This document shows, one piece after another, positions 17,668 to 25,005 of a stretch of 32,095 bases of DNA; within the stretch, counting starts at the first letter, position 1, and the number at the start of each line of letters is the position of its first letter. Source of the DNA: Clostridia bacterium (lineage in GTDB: Bacteria; Bacillota; Clostridia; Christensenellales; Borkfalkiaceae); contig CAAGAM010000203.1 of NCBI GenBank assembly GCA_900767815.1, forward strand, positions 1 through 32,095. Direction: 5' to 3'. Made by a program: the position numbers and the translations under genes. Below the pieces are notes generated by a model, which saw only the letters and a program-made list of their open reading frames with translations, searched no databases and was not told where the DNA came from.

Positions 17668-19378
17668 CGTTTTTCCTCCTTAAAAGGATTACGCCTGCGG
17701 GGATAAGCGCGGCAAGAGCCGCACCCGCTCCGAAAGACGAGCCGCAACCTTTTGCGGATACCGTCATGCCCGCGTTGTTTGCGGGAGCTTTTTTTGTTCC
17801 CGTTCCGCCGTTTTTGAGTTTTTCGCCTAAAAGGTCGTTTTTATCCGTAACGGTCGTATAATCGAAATCGGGCGTTTTATCTCTGATATTGCTTTTATAA
17901 GCGGGAGTTTCCGCAACCTTTTTAGCCGCTTCGTTGTCGGTGTTTTTAATGCTGAAATTATCGATTTTAAAGTTTGCCATCGCCTGATACGCCATTCCCT
18001 TCGGGTTAAGTTCCGTATCTCCCCATGTAAATATTCTCACGTATCCCGTGCGGACCGCGCCGAGGTCGTAAGAATAATAAGGCGTACCCCAATCGTCGTC
18101 GCCGTCGATGCGGTAATAAAGTTCGACAAGCCCGTCCGTCATGGTGAATTTTACGTTGACTGTGTTTCCGCGGACGTCGTTTTTATTCCAGAGACTGAAC
18201 GATTTTCCGTTCGCGCCGTACATCGGCTGAATATCTCTCGCGTTGCCCGTTTCCCACATTACGTATCTCGGGTTTCCCCAAACCTTCGTATGGTCTTCGC
18301 CATACGGCGGGTTGGAGTAAATGGGTACGCCTTCGAACTGAAGCCAGCTCGAAAGCGGGACGGTGGCAGACGCGGGCTGATCTATTGTATCGACCCCGAA
18401 AGCTATTCCGAACCAGTTGCTGATAAGCTTCGTCGGTTCGCCGAATTCGTTGAATTCCGCCTCGTTGTACAGGTCCGAAATGTCGAAAGTAAGTTCGAAA
18501 TTGGAATATTGATATTTCGTAGTGAAATAAGCTTCCGCGGTGTTTCTGAACACGAGTTTGCCGTCCTCTACCGAAAGGGAAGAAGGACTCATCGGCGAAG
18601 CCTTGCTTTGAGACGAGAAGACGTTTGCGTTATAACCGTTTTCGAACGTCTCGACGTAATCGATCGTTTCGGGCGCGTCGTATTTATAACTTATAACTTC
18701 GGCGTCGTATAAAGAAACTCTGTTTCTGCCTTCCGAATAGAAAGCGACGTAACCTGTCGCGTCGTTTATCGTCCTGCCGGAAACGTAAGCGTCGCCGTTG
18801 ATTTTAACGGTGAGTTTGTTGCCGGTGGTGACCGTAACGCTTAAAGAGATTTCTTTGCCTAAGTTAAGCGCGCCGAATTTCTGCTTTTTGTATATAGAAG
18901 ACCGGTTTCCGTTCGCGTCGTAATAATTCACGCCGACGTACATGCCGTCGCTATAAGTGAATTCCACGTCGAACGAATTTGCCGCTCCTATATAATCTTT
19001 GATTTTTTTTAAACCGAAGCATACCGAATATCTGCCGTTTTCCGCAATTTCCGCGACGTTGAGTTTTAAATTCATCGAGAAAAGCTCCGGAACGCCGTAT
19101 TCTTTGAGATTTCTTATTTTGGCTTTGGCAAAAAGAGAAGAATTTTCTTTTTCGTTTCCGAAAACGGCTTTGCCGTTATCCGCGGTTACGTCTCCCGAAA
19201 TGAAGAAGGTACCCGTGCTGATCGAATTCTTGGTTATAGAAGCCTCGGAAACGACGTAAACTCTGGATGAACCGGCGTCCGCTCCGATTTTCGCTTCGTT
19301 GACAGAACTTATTCCCGCGCCTGCGGCGATTGCGAGAATTGCCGCGGCTGCTATATATTTAAGATTTGTTTTACGCAT
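17657..19378 (-). CDS. Secreted concanavalin-like protein with Cys-TM anchor
   Basis: The 573-residue product has a signal peptide (about 1-27), two beta-sandwich regions of LamG/DUF1080 style (about 45-230 and 240-500; FENGYNANVFSSQ begins the second) and a C-terminal anchor KGCGSSFGAGAALAALIP followed by an RRK tail. The Cys (545) before the helix resembles the end of the 1007-residue protein. Proposed role: surface capture of the operon's glycan. Its ATG overlaps the solute-binding protein stop by 8 nt (ATGCGTAA) with GGAG six bases upstream, so the two genes are translationally coupled. Binding is inferred from the fold. Confidence 0.78.
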   Translation of the reverse strand: MRKTNLKYIAAAAILAIAAGAGISSVNEAKIGADAGSSRVYVVSEASITKNSISTGTFFISGDVTADNGKAVFGNEKENSSLFAKAKIRNLKEYGVPELFSMNLKLNVAEIAENGRYSVCFGLKKIKDYIGAANSFDVEFTYSDGMYVGVNYYDANGNRSSIYKKQKFGALNLGKEISLSVTVTTGNKLTVKINGDAYVSGRTINDATGYVAFYSEGRNRVSLYDAEVISYKYDAPETIDYVETFENGYNANVFSSQSKASPMSPSSLSVEDGKLVFRNTAEAYFTTKYQYSNFELTFDISDLYNEAEFNEFGEPTKLISNWFGIAFGVDTIDQPASATVPLSSWLQFEGVPIYSNPPYGEDHTKVWGNPRYVMWETGNARDIQPMYGANGKSFSLWNKNDVRGNTVNVKFTMTDGLVELYYRIDGDDDWGTPYYSYDLGAVRTGYVRIFTWGDTELNPKGMAYQAMANFKIDNFSIKNTDNEAAKKVAETPAYKSNIRDKTPDFDYTTVTDKNDLLGEKLKNGGTGTKKAPANNAGMTVSAKGCGSSFGAGAALAALIPAGVILLRRKNDEE

Positions 19379-20876
19379 TTTTACTCCAATCGTTCCAATT
19401 TTTGTTTATCGTTCCGGTAAGCAGATCCCAAAGCGCGTCCGCCCCTTTATAGTCGTTCGGGTTGGAAGCGATGAGCGCCTGGCAGAAGAAGAGGTTTGCA
19501 AGCTGAGTCGTGCTGGCGTTGGTGAACACGGGCGATTTCGTCATAGTGTTCGTAACGGCCGTAAGTTCTTTGGAGAAGCCGAACTGAGCTTTATTCCATG
19601 CGGAGAGTTTGGAAGCGTCGAACAAAGATTCGTCCGCAAGCTTAACCGCAGAGGGAAGTTTAACCGTTTCCATGAATGTTTTTGTTCCCTTGTCGGAATA
19701 GAAGTATTTAAGGAAGGCTTTAGCTCCTTCTTTTGCGTTGGAGTATTCGGGGATGAATACGTATTGTTCCGCCGCGTTGTTGTACATGACGTTTCGCGCT
19801 TCTTTGATTCTTGCATAGTCTCCCGCGGAGCAAAGTTCGCTCGATTCTTTTCCTTCGTCGATTTCCGCAACGATTTTTGAAAGAGTGGCGTCGCTCATCG
19901 ATTTATCTTCGAGTTTATTGACGATAGAGCTTATAACGGGGAGTTTCATCATAACGAAATTGTCTTTCGTACCCGTCGATTCGTTCATGAGCCAGCTTCC
20001 GTTTATGGTAAGAACGGCTTCGCCTTTGAGATACTGAGTCTGAACTTTCGTGAAGCTTGTGCTTGTGCAGTCGTTATGAGAGTTGTAGGGGGTTATTACC
20101 TTTTCAAAAACTTTCAGAGCTTCGTATCTGCCGTCTTTTGCAAGGAATACCTCTTTGGAGGGAGACTTACCGTTCGCGTCCTTTAAAGCGAGCATGTTAT
20201 TGTTATAGTAATCTATTCCGTCATACTGCGCTTCCCAGCCGAAGAGGGCATAGTTAAGGTAGCCGTTGTTATATTGATCGTTGTAGAAAAGCCATGCCTT
20301 TTTATCGTCGCCTTCGAGCGCGGTTACAAGTGTTTCGAGTTCGTCCGTGGTGTTGGGAACTTTATATTTTACGCCGTCGATAACGTCCGCGTCGTAAACT
20401 ATCGAACACCAACCGTTTCCGTAAGTGAGGAAGTTTGTCGTTCCGTCGGTGTTTTTAACGCCGTTTAAGAGATAATCGTAATATTTTTCTCTTATCGTAA
20501 CGTTTTCGCCGTCCGCCTTGCTGTCTAAAACGTCGTCGAGCTTAATGAACTGCTTGTTATACTGGTTCGTGTTAAGCATCGTGAAATAAAGGTCGTAAGG
20601 GTTGGCGTTGCCGAGATCGAGACTCCTTATTATCGTGCTTGCGTTCTGATCGGAATCGAGAATTGCCTTATAAGTAGACTGTTGAGCGTTGAAATCGTCG
20701 ACGATTTTTTTCATGAATTCGAGTTTGTATCCCGAATTCCAATAATAGATCTGAACCTCGTTGGGGTTGCCTTGATTTCCGCCGTTTCCGCCGTTTCCGC
20801 CGTCGCATGCGACGAATGCCGAAACGCTCATTGTAAGAGCTGCGAGAAGTGTTACTGCTTTTTTGAGTTTTTTCAT
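19371..20876 (-). CDS. ABC transporter sugar-type solute-binding lipoprotein
   Basis: A lipobox (AFVAC, Cys24) and Gly/Asn linker precede a family-1 solute-binding fold (EVQIYYWNSGYKLEFMKKIVDDFNAQQ; later GEAVLTINGSWLMNES, the typical lobe-hinge GxxAMxxxGSW motif; AKAFLKYFYSDKGTKTFM). Family-1 binding proteins deliver oligosaccharides or sugar derivatives to MalF/MalG-like permeases, which are encoded upstream at 23005-24865. At 501 residues it is somewhat longer than average. RBS AAAAGGAG is strong. The gene order (permeases, phosphatase, binding protein) is unusual, because binding proteins usually come first. Confidence 0.93.
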   Translation of the reverse strand: MKKLKKAVTLLAALTMSVSAFVACDGGNGGNGGNQGNPNEVQIYYWNSGYKLEFMKKIVDDFNAQQSTYKAILDSDQNASTIIRSLDLGNANPYDLYFTMLNTNQYNKQFIKLDDVLDSKADGENVTIREKYYDYLLNGVKNTDGTTNFLTYGNGWCSIVYDADVIDGVKYKVPNTTDELETLVTALEGDDKKAWLFYNDQYNNGYLNYALFGWEAQYDGIDYYNNNMLALKDANGKSPSKEVFLAKDGRYEALKVFEKVITPYNSHNDCTSTSFTKVQTQYLKGEAVLTINGSWLMNESTGTKDNFVMMKLPVISSIVNKLEDKSMSDATLSKIVAEIDEGKESSELCSAGDYARIKEARNVMYNNAAEQYVFIPEYSNAKEGAKAFLKYFYSDKGTKTFMETVKLPSAVKLADESLFDASKLSAWNKAQFGFSKELTAVTNTMTKSPVFTNASTTQLANLFFCQALIASNPNDYKGADALWDLLTGTINKNWNDWSKNA

Positions 20877-20930
20877 AATTTTACTCCTTTTGTTTTTGGT
20901 TTAAATTTATTTAATCGTGAGCAAAAGCCT

Positions 20931-20947
20931 CGTTTAATCGGCTTATA
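20931..20947 (-). repeat. Dispersed short motif, copy 5
   Basis: Minus-strand TATAAGCCGATTAAACG, with one inserted A relative to consensus, between the phosphatase and the solute-binding protein genes. It is the only copy on the minus strand and here is transcribed in the sense of the operon. Confidence 0.55.
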
Positions 20948-20962
20948 GCCCTCCGTTTATAG

Positions 20963-22993
20963 TTAAGCTTGTTCTTTAACGCCGCTTATGACGAGCGAGC
21001 CTACATGCGCGGGTTCGATTTCGACTATGTACACCGCTTTGACGGATGCTATCTCGCCCGAAACCCTTGCCATGTCGTAAGAGAAGATGAGTTTGTCGTT
21101 TGCAAAGGCTTTGAGCGTGACGGTGTTTTCGTCCTTTATCGTAACGCTCATTCCGAATTTGATTCCCGCGTTGAAGAGTGCCGCCGAGTAGTTGCCCGGC
21201 GTAACTCTCGGGTTTGATTCGGAAATCTTTCCGTCTTTCATTATCGCTACGCGGAATTCTCCCGAGCGGTAATGGAAACCGTAACTTCCGATCATGAAAT
21301 ACGTTCCGCCATGACCGTCGCCGACGGGCGTTATCGATTTTACGTTAAGGTCGGCAATAGTACCGTCGTAACCGATAACCGTTTCTCCCGTAAGCCTTAC
21401 GGAAGAGGAATTAAGCGTTTTTTCGCCGTTACCTTTCGGAAATGCGGGAAGGTGTTTCGTTCCGTCATAGATAAACGAGAAGGGATATTCTTCGCCGTTT
21501 ATTATCAGTTTACCGTGAATCGTTCCGCTTGTCAAACCTTTCGGCATGTTCTCTTTTGCAATCGTAACGGCGTTGCCCGTAAGAACGTAATTAACTTCTT
21601 CGTTTGCTATCAAAACTTTGGTAAGCCCGCGCGCGTCGCCGAGAGTTATTTTATAGCTTTCATCCGCGGAGGTGAAGCTTTCCTGCGCCGTAACGCTCGT
21701 TTTTGCGGGCTTTCCGAGCATTATCGCTTTGATGTTGTAAATTTCCGTTTCGGTAACGCCTATCGAAAGCATATAGTTTTCCGTCTTTTTCTGAAGAGTA
21801 TCGCCCTCGTATGTTTTGAGCTTTTCAACAAACTGTCTGAACTGATAAACGGTGCTGTTATAATTTCTCAGTTCGTAGATTGAGAACGAGGTGAGTTCGT
21901 AGTCCTGAATTAAAGTTCTTTCGTCAACTCCCAAGAGCGCGTTTACAAGGAAAGAGACCGTACCCGTTCTGTCTGCGCCGCCCGTGCAGTGCATATATAC
22001 GGGATATCTCGATTTGTCCGAAAGAGCGGAGAAAACCTTTTTATAGGCGGCGGAATCGGTAAACGCCGATAAATATCCGCCCGCGCCGTAATATTCGAGT
22101 TTCGCGTTCGGGATAGGACTTATGGTAAGCCCGAGGTTTTCGGGAGCGGATCTCAAATCGAAATCGGTTTTAATGCCGAGCGTTTCGCTCATATATTTTT
22201 TGCCGCTTTCGGAAAGTTTGACGTAATCGTACCAGCCGTGAGACTCGGGCGATAGCGCGCCGCCGCGGAAAAACATGTTCTGAAGCGTTCTTTCTCCGCT
22301 TGCCGTGGTGTAACCGCCGAGGTCGCGGACGTTGAAAATCCCGTCGATTTTCATAAATCTCGCTCCGAGATCGGTCGTTTCAAAAGAAGAAACCGCCGAT
22401 TTTTCCTCGCCGCCCGCCAAAACGGCGGTAACCCGAACGTAATATTTTGTGCCTTTTAAGAGGTTGTATAAGTTGAGTTTGGTCTTATATCCCTCGAGTT
22501 CGGTTGTTTCCGCGTCCGACATGTCTTCGCTTACCGAATATTCAACCTTTATGCTCCGAACGTTTTCGTAAGTGTTTTTCCATTCGATAGTAACGGGAGC
22601 ATACGCGTTGCCCACTTTTTCGTAGAATTCCTCAACGCCTTTGTCCGATTCGAGATAGTTTTTAACAATATCGATATAGGGGTAAACAACGTCTTCGGGC
22701 GATATTATTTTAAGTTCCTGCATGGGTTTTTCGCTTTCCGTCCCGCTTTCCGATTCCGATTGGCTTTCGGATTCGCTTTCCGACGTGCTTTCGGGTTCTG
22801 TTTCCGATGTTTTTTCGGATTCGTTTAAGGAATCCGATTGTTTTGTCGTTTCCGATTCGCTCACGGTTTCGCTTGCGGAAGCGGATGAGCTGTCGGAACT
22901 GCCGACGGACGAGCTTTCGCCGCAAGCCGCTAATGCGGCTATAACGGAAGCCGCCGTGAGTACGCATAAAATTTTCTTTAATTTGTCTTTCAT
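20963..22993 (-). CDS. IphP-type tyrosine phosphatase lipoprotein with GIGSYG-like module
   Basis: The 676-residue lipoprotein (LAAC, Cys24) has a Ser/Glu linker (26-90), an FN3-like domain (about 130-208), then a Tyr_phosphatase3 domain: NVRDLGGY (221-228), DFDLRS (about 277-282) and the P-loop HCTGGADRTGT with Cys336 and Arg342. After the catalytic domain comes a short Ig-like stretch (about 425-505) and a C-terminal module with MIGSYGFHYRSGEF that resembles the repeats of the 1007-residue protein. It probably removes phosphate outside the cell before transport. The neighbouring permease ends 10 nt upstream, with AAGGGG as RBS. It is longer than, and only partly similar to, the other phosphatase at 10619. 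Confidence 0.88.
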   Translation of the reverse strand: MKDKLKKILCVLTAASVIAALAACGESSSVGSSDSSSASASETVSESETTKQSDSLNESEKTSETEPESTSESESESQSESESGTESEKPMQELKIISPEDVVYPYIDIVKNYLESDKGVEEFYEKVGNAYAPVTIEWKNTYENVRSIKVEYSVSEDMSDAETTELEGYKTKLNLYNLLKGTKYYVRVTAVLAGGEEKSAVSSFETTDLGARFMKIDGIFNVRDLGGYTTASGERTLQNMFFRGGALSPESHGWYDYVKLSESGKKYMSETLGIKTDFDLRSAPENLGLTISPIPNAKLEYYGAGGYLSAFTDSAAYKKVFSALSDKSRYPVYMHCTGGADRTGTVSFLVNALLGVDERTLIQDYELTSFSIYELRNYNSTVYQFRQFVEKLKTYEGDTLQKKTENYMLSIGVTETEIYNIKAIMLGKPAKTSVTAQESFTSADESYKITLGDARGLTKVLIANEEVNYVLTGNAVTIAKENMPKGLTSGTIHGKLIINGEEYPFSFIYDGTKHLPAFPKGNGEKTLNSSSVRLTGETVIGYDGTIADLNVKSITPVGDGHGGTYFMIGSYGFHYRSGEFRVAIMKDGKISESNPRVTPGNYSAALFNAGIKFGMSVTIKDENTVTLKAFANDKLIFSYDMARVSGEIASVKAVYIVEIEPAHVGSLVISGVKEQA

Positions 22994-23004
22994 AAATTCC
23001 CCTT

Positions 23005-23904
23005 TTACTCTTTAAGTCCGCCTAAGGATACGTTGTTCATAAGCGCGTTGTTGCAGCAAACGAACAGTATGAGCGGAGGAATAAGCGATAAGAAGCATGC
23101 CGCGTACAGAATATCCATACGGGATTCGTAAGTCATGCTCGTTTTGAAGCTGTAAACTCCGACGGCTAAGGTGGGCATCTTCGGAAGGTAAATGAGCGCG
23201 GTTGCGTAAGAGTTCCATTCGCTTATCCACAAAAGCAGGAAGAGCGAGCCGAACATCGCGACGGACTGCGGAAGCATTATTTTAAAGTAAATCTGCCATT
23301 TGTTCGCTCCGTCGATTTCCGCCGCCTCCGCATAGCTTTTCGAAACGCCTTGCCAGAACGCGAAGAAATACATATAGTATATCGAAAATCCGTTAAGCGA
23401 CGTGAAAATCATCATTCTCGAATTGAGAAATTTGAGTTTATAGAGCAGTTTGTACATCGCCGTACCCGTTCCGTAAAGCGGGAGGGTTATAACGACGAGA
23501 ACGACGAAATACACGGCTTTCGAGCCGAAAAACTTATATTTCGCGGTGACGTAAGACATCATCGCCGTAACCATGATGTTAAGGAGCGGACCTAAGAAGC
23601 AGAAGTACATGGAGTTTAAAAACATCTGCAAAAAGTTATGCTCGTTGACCTTAAACATGGAGAATACGTCGATATAGTTTCGCGGTTGAAATTCGTCGAA
23701 TCCGAACGCGTTCGACGAAACCGCGCCGTTCGTTCTCATTCCCGATATGAAGCACCAGAAAATCATGTACAGATAGGAAAATGCGAACGCGCAGAAGACG
23801 ATAAACACAAGCGCGTAAACAATCCTTTCCGAAACCGATCTTTTGTTAATGAATCGTCTGAACTTTTCGGAGAGCGTTTTCTTTTCAAAATCGTATCTAT
23901 TCAT
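23005..23904 (-). CDS. ABC transporter permease, MalG type
   Basis: The 299-residue inner-membrane protein has six hydrophobic segments and the EAA loop AEAAEIDGANKWQIYFKIMLP (about residues 190-210), which contacts the ATPase. I use the ATG at 23904 (MNRYDFEKK), because AAGGAGAG lies six bases upstream. The longer frame from 23961 would overlap the upstream permease. With its partner it forms the membrane channel for the solute-binding protein at 19371. No ATPase is in the window, so a shared MsmX/UgpC-type ATPase encoded elsewhere is expected, as in many Bacillota. Confidence 0.93.
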   Translation of the reverse strand: MNRYDFEKKTLSEKFRRFINKRSVSERIVYALVFIVFCAFAFSYLYMIFWCFISGMRTNGAVSSNAFGFDEFQPRNYIDVFSMFKVNEHNFLQMFLNSMYFCFLGPLLNIMVTAMMSYVTAKYKFFGSKAVYFVVLVVITLPLYGTGTAMYKLLYKLKFLNSRMMIFTSLNGFSIYYMYFFAFWQGVSKSYAEAAEIDGANKWQIYFKIMLPQSVAMFGSLFLLLWISEWNSYATALIYLPKMPTLAVGVYSFKTSMTYESRMDILYAACFLSLIPPLILFVCCNNALMNNVSLGGLKE

Positions 23905-23914
23905 ATGTCTCTCC

Positions 23915-24865
23915 TTAATACGTCGTCTCTTCGATTTTAGAAGCGAGGAACTTGCGCACAAGAACGGCGATAACGCACGAAACGGTCGTGAGCATCATAG
24001 CCATTGCCGAAGTTCTGTAAAGATTGTCCGATTTAAGCGGGTTTGAGGTGTTTAAAACCTGCATATACATCCAGTTGGAAACGGTCTGAGTTCCGGACGC
24101 GCCTTGCGTTAAAAGGAATACCGCGCCCGTCGCGCCGAACACGTTTGCAAGCTGAAGGGTTATCATAAGCACGAAGGTCGGCCAGACCAACGGGAGAATG
24201 ATAACGAACATCTCCTGCACCCAGTTAACTCCGTCGAGCTTTGCCGATTCTATTATCGAATCGGGTATTCTCGAAAACGTGCCGCCCCAGATGATAAGGC
24301 TCCCCGGGAACCCCAGCCATATCATGTTGAGGAAAACCATTTTGTTCGCGTAGTCGCTGTCGACAAGCGGGTCTTTCATGGCGTAGGGGATTTTGAACAG
24401 TTTCGTTAAAAAAGAAATGAAAAAATCCGATCCTACGAACTCTATGAAAAAGTAGCTTACCACGACGCCCGAGACGATGGTGGGGAGGTAGAAGATAATT
24501 CTGAATATTTTATAGCCCGTTATTTTCTTGTAGATGAAATACGAAACCAGAAGCCCGACAGGGAACATTATAAGCGATATTCCGAACGATTTGAACGTGT
24601 TTATAAACGCAAGCTTCAAGTTGTCGGATAAGTTGTTCGGATCGGGGTTTTTAAGTTCTTTGAAAACCCATACGAAATTTTCGAACCCCGCGAATTTCAG
24701 TCCGTCGCCTTTGCCGTTCGGTTGCTGAAACGCCATAATAAACGAGTCGATATTAACGTATAAGTAAAAGACAAGAAAGGCAGTAAGCGGAATGATCATG
24801 AACGAGGCGTAAAACAGCCCGTCCATGAGTTTCCTCTTTTTTCTTATCTTATCCTGTTGCATCAT
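23915..24865 (-). CDS. ABC transporter permease, MalF/UgpA type
   Basis: The 316-residue permease starts with a cytoplasmic basic tail (MMQQDKIRKKRK), has six hydrophobic segments, and carries the EAA loop ESAKLDGVNWVQEMFVIILP (about 225-245). The start has AAGGCGGC upstream; an ATG one codon later is equally possible. It pairs with the MalG-type gene 10 nt downstream. Two stem-loops in the preceding 140-nt gap may set the expression ratio between the upstream lipoprotein and the permeases. Confidence 0.93.
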   Translation of the reverse strand: MMQQDKIRKKRKLMDGLFYASFMIIPLTAFLVFYLYVNIDSFIMAFQQPNGKGDGLKFAGFENFVWVFKELKNPDPNNLSDNLKLAFINTFKSFGISLIMFPVGLLVSYFIYKKITGYKIFRIIFYLPTIVSGVVVSYFFIEFVGSDFFISFLTKLFKIPYAMKDPLVDSDYANKMVFLNMIWLGFPGSLIIWGGTFSRIPDSIIESAKLDGVNWVQEMFVIILPLVWPTFVLMITLQLANVFGATGAVFLLTQGASGTQTVSNWMYMQVLNTSNPLKSDNLYRTSAMAMMLTTVSCVIAVLVRKFLASKIEETTY

Positions 24866-24894
24866 ATTTTTGCCGCCTTTTGTGTTTAGTAATG

Positions 24895-24964
24895 TCGGAA
24901 AACAACTTTCCGAGCCTGTTTTTTACTGCCGAAGCGTTGAGCGGACTTTTCGCTCGCTCAACGC
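24895..24964 (-). promoter_or_regulatory. Two intercistronic stem-loops
   Basis: TCGGAAA/TTTCCGA (24895-24913) and a perfect 10-bp stem GCGTTGAGCG/CGCTCAACGC (24934-24964, 11-base loop) lie between the 834-residue lipoprotein gene and the first permease. Neither is followed by a T run on the minus strand, so I read them as mRNA-stabilising or processing elements rather than full terminators. That would keep the lipoprotein mRNA more abundant than the permease part. Confidence 0.5.
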
Positions 24965-25005
24965 CGACTGAAATTATTGTATTTTATTGGTTTTGGTAAT
25001 GGTTT

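Noticed and set aside
23005..23961. Longer start of the MalG-type permease at 23961
   Set aside because: It would overlap the upstream permease by 47 nt, while the ATG at 23904 has an AAGGAGAG ribosome binding site right after the upstream stop.
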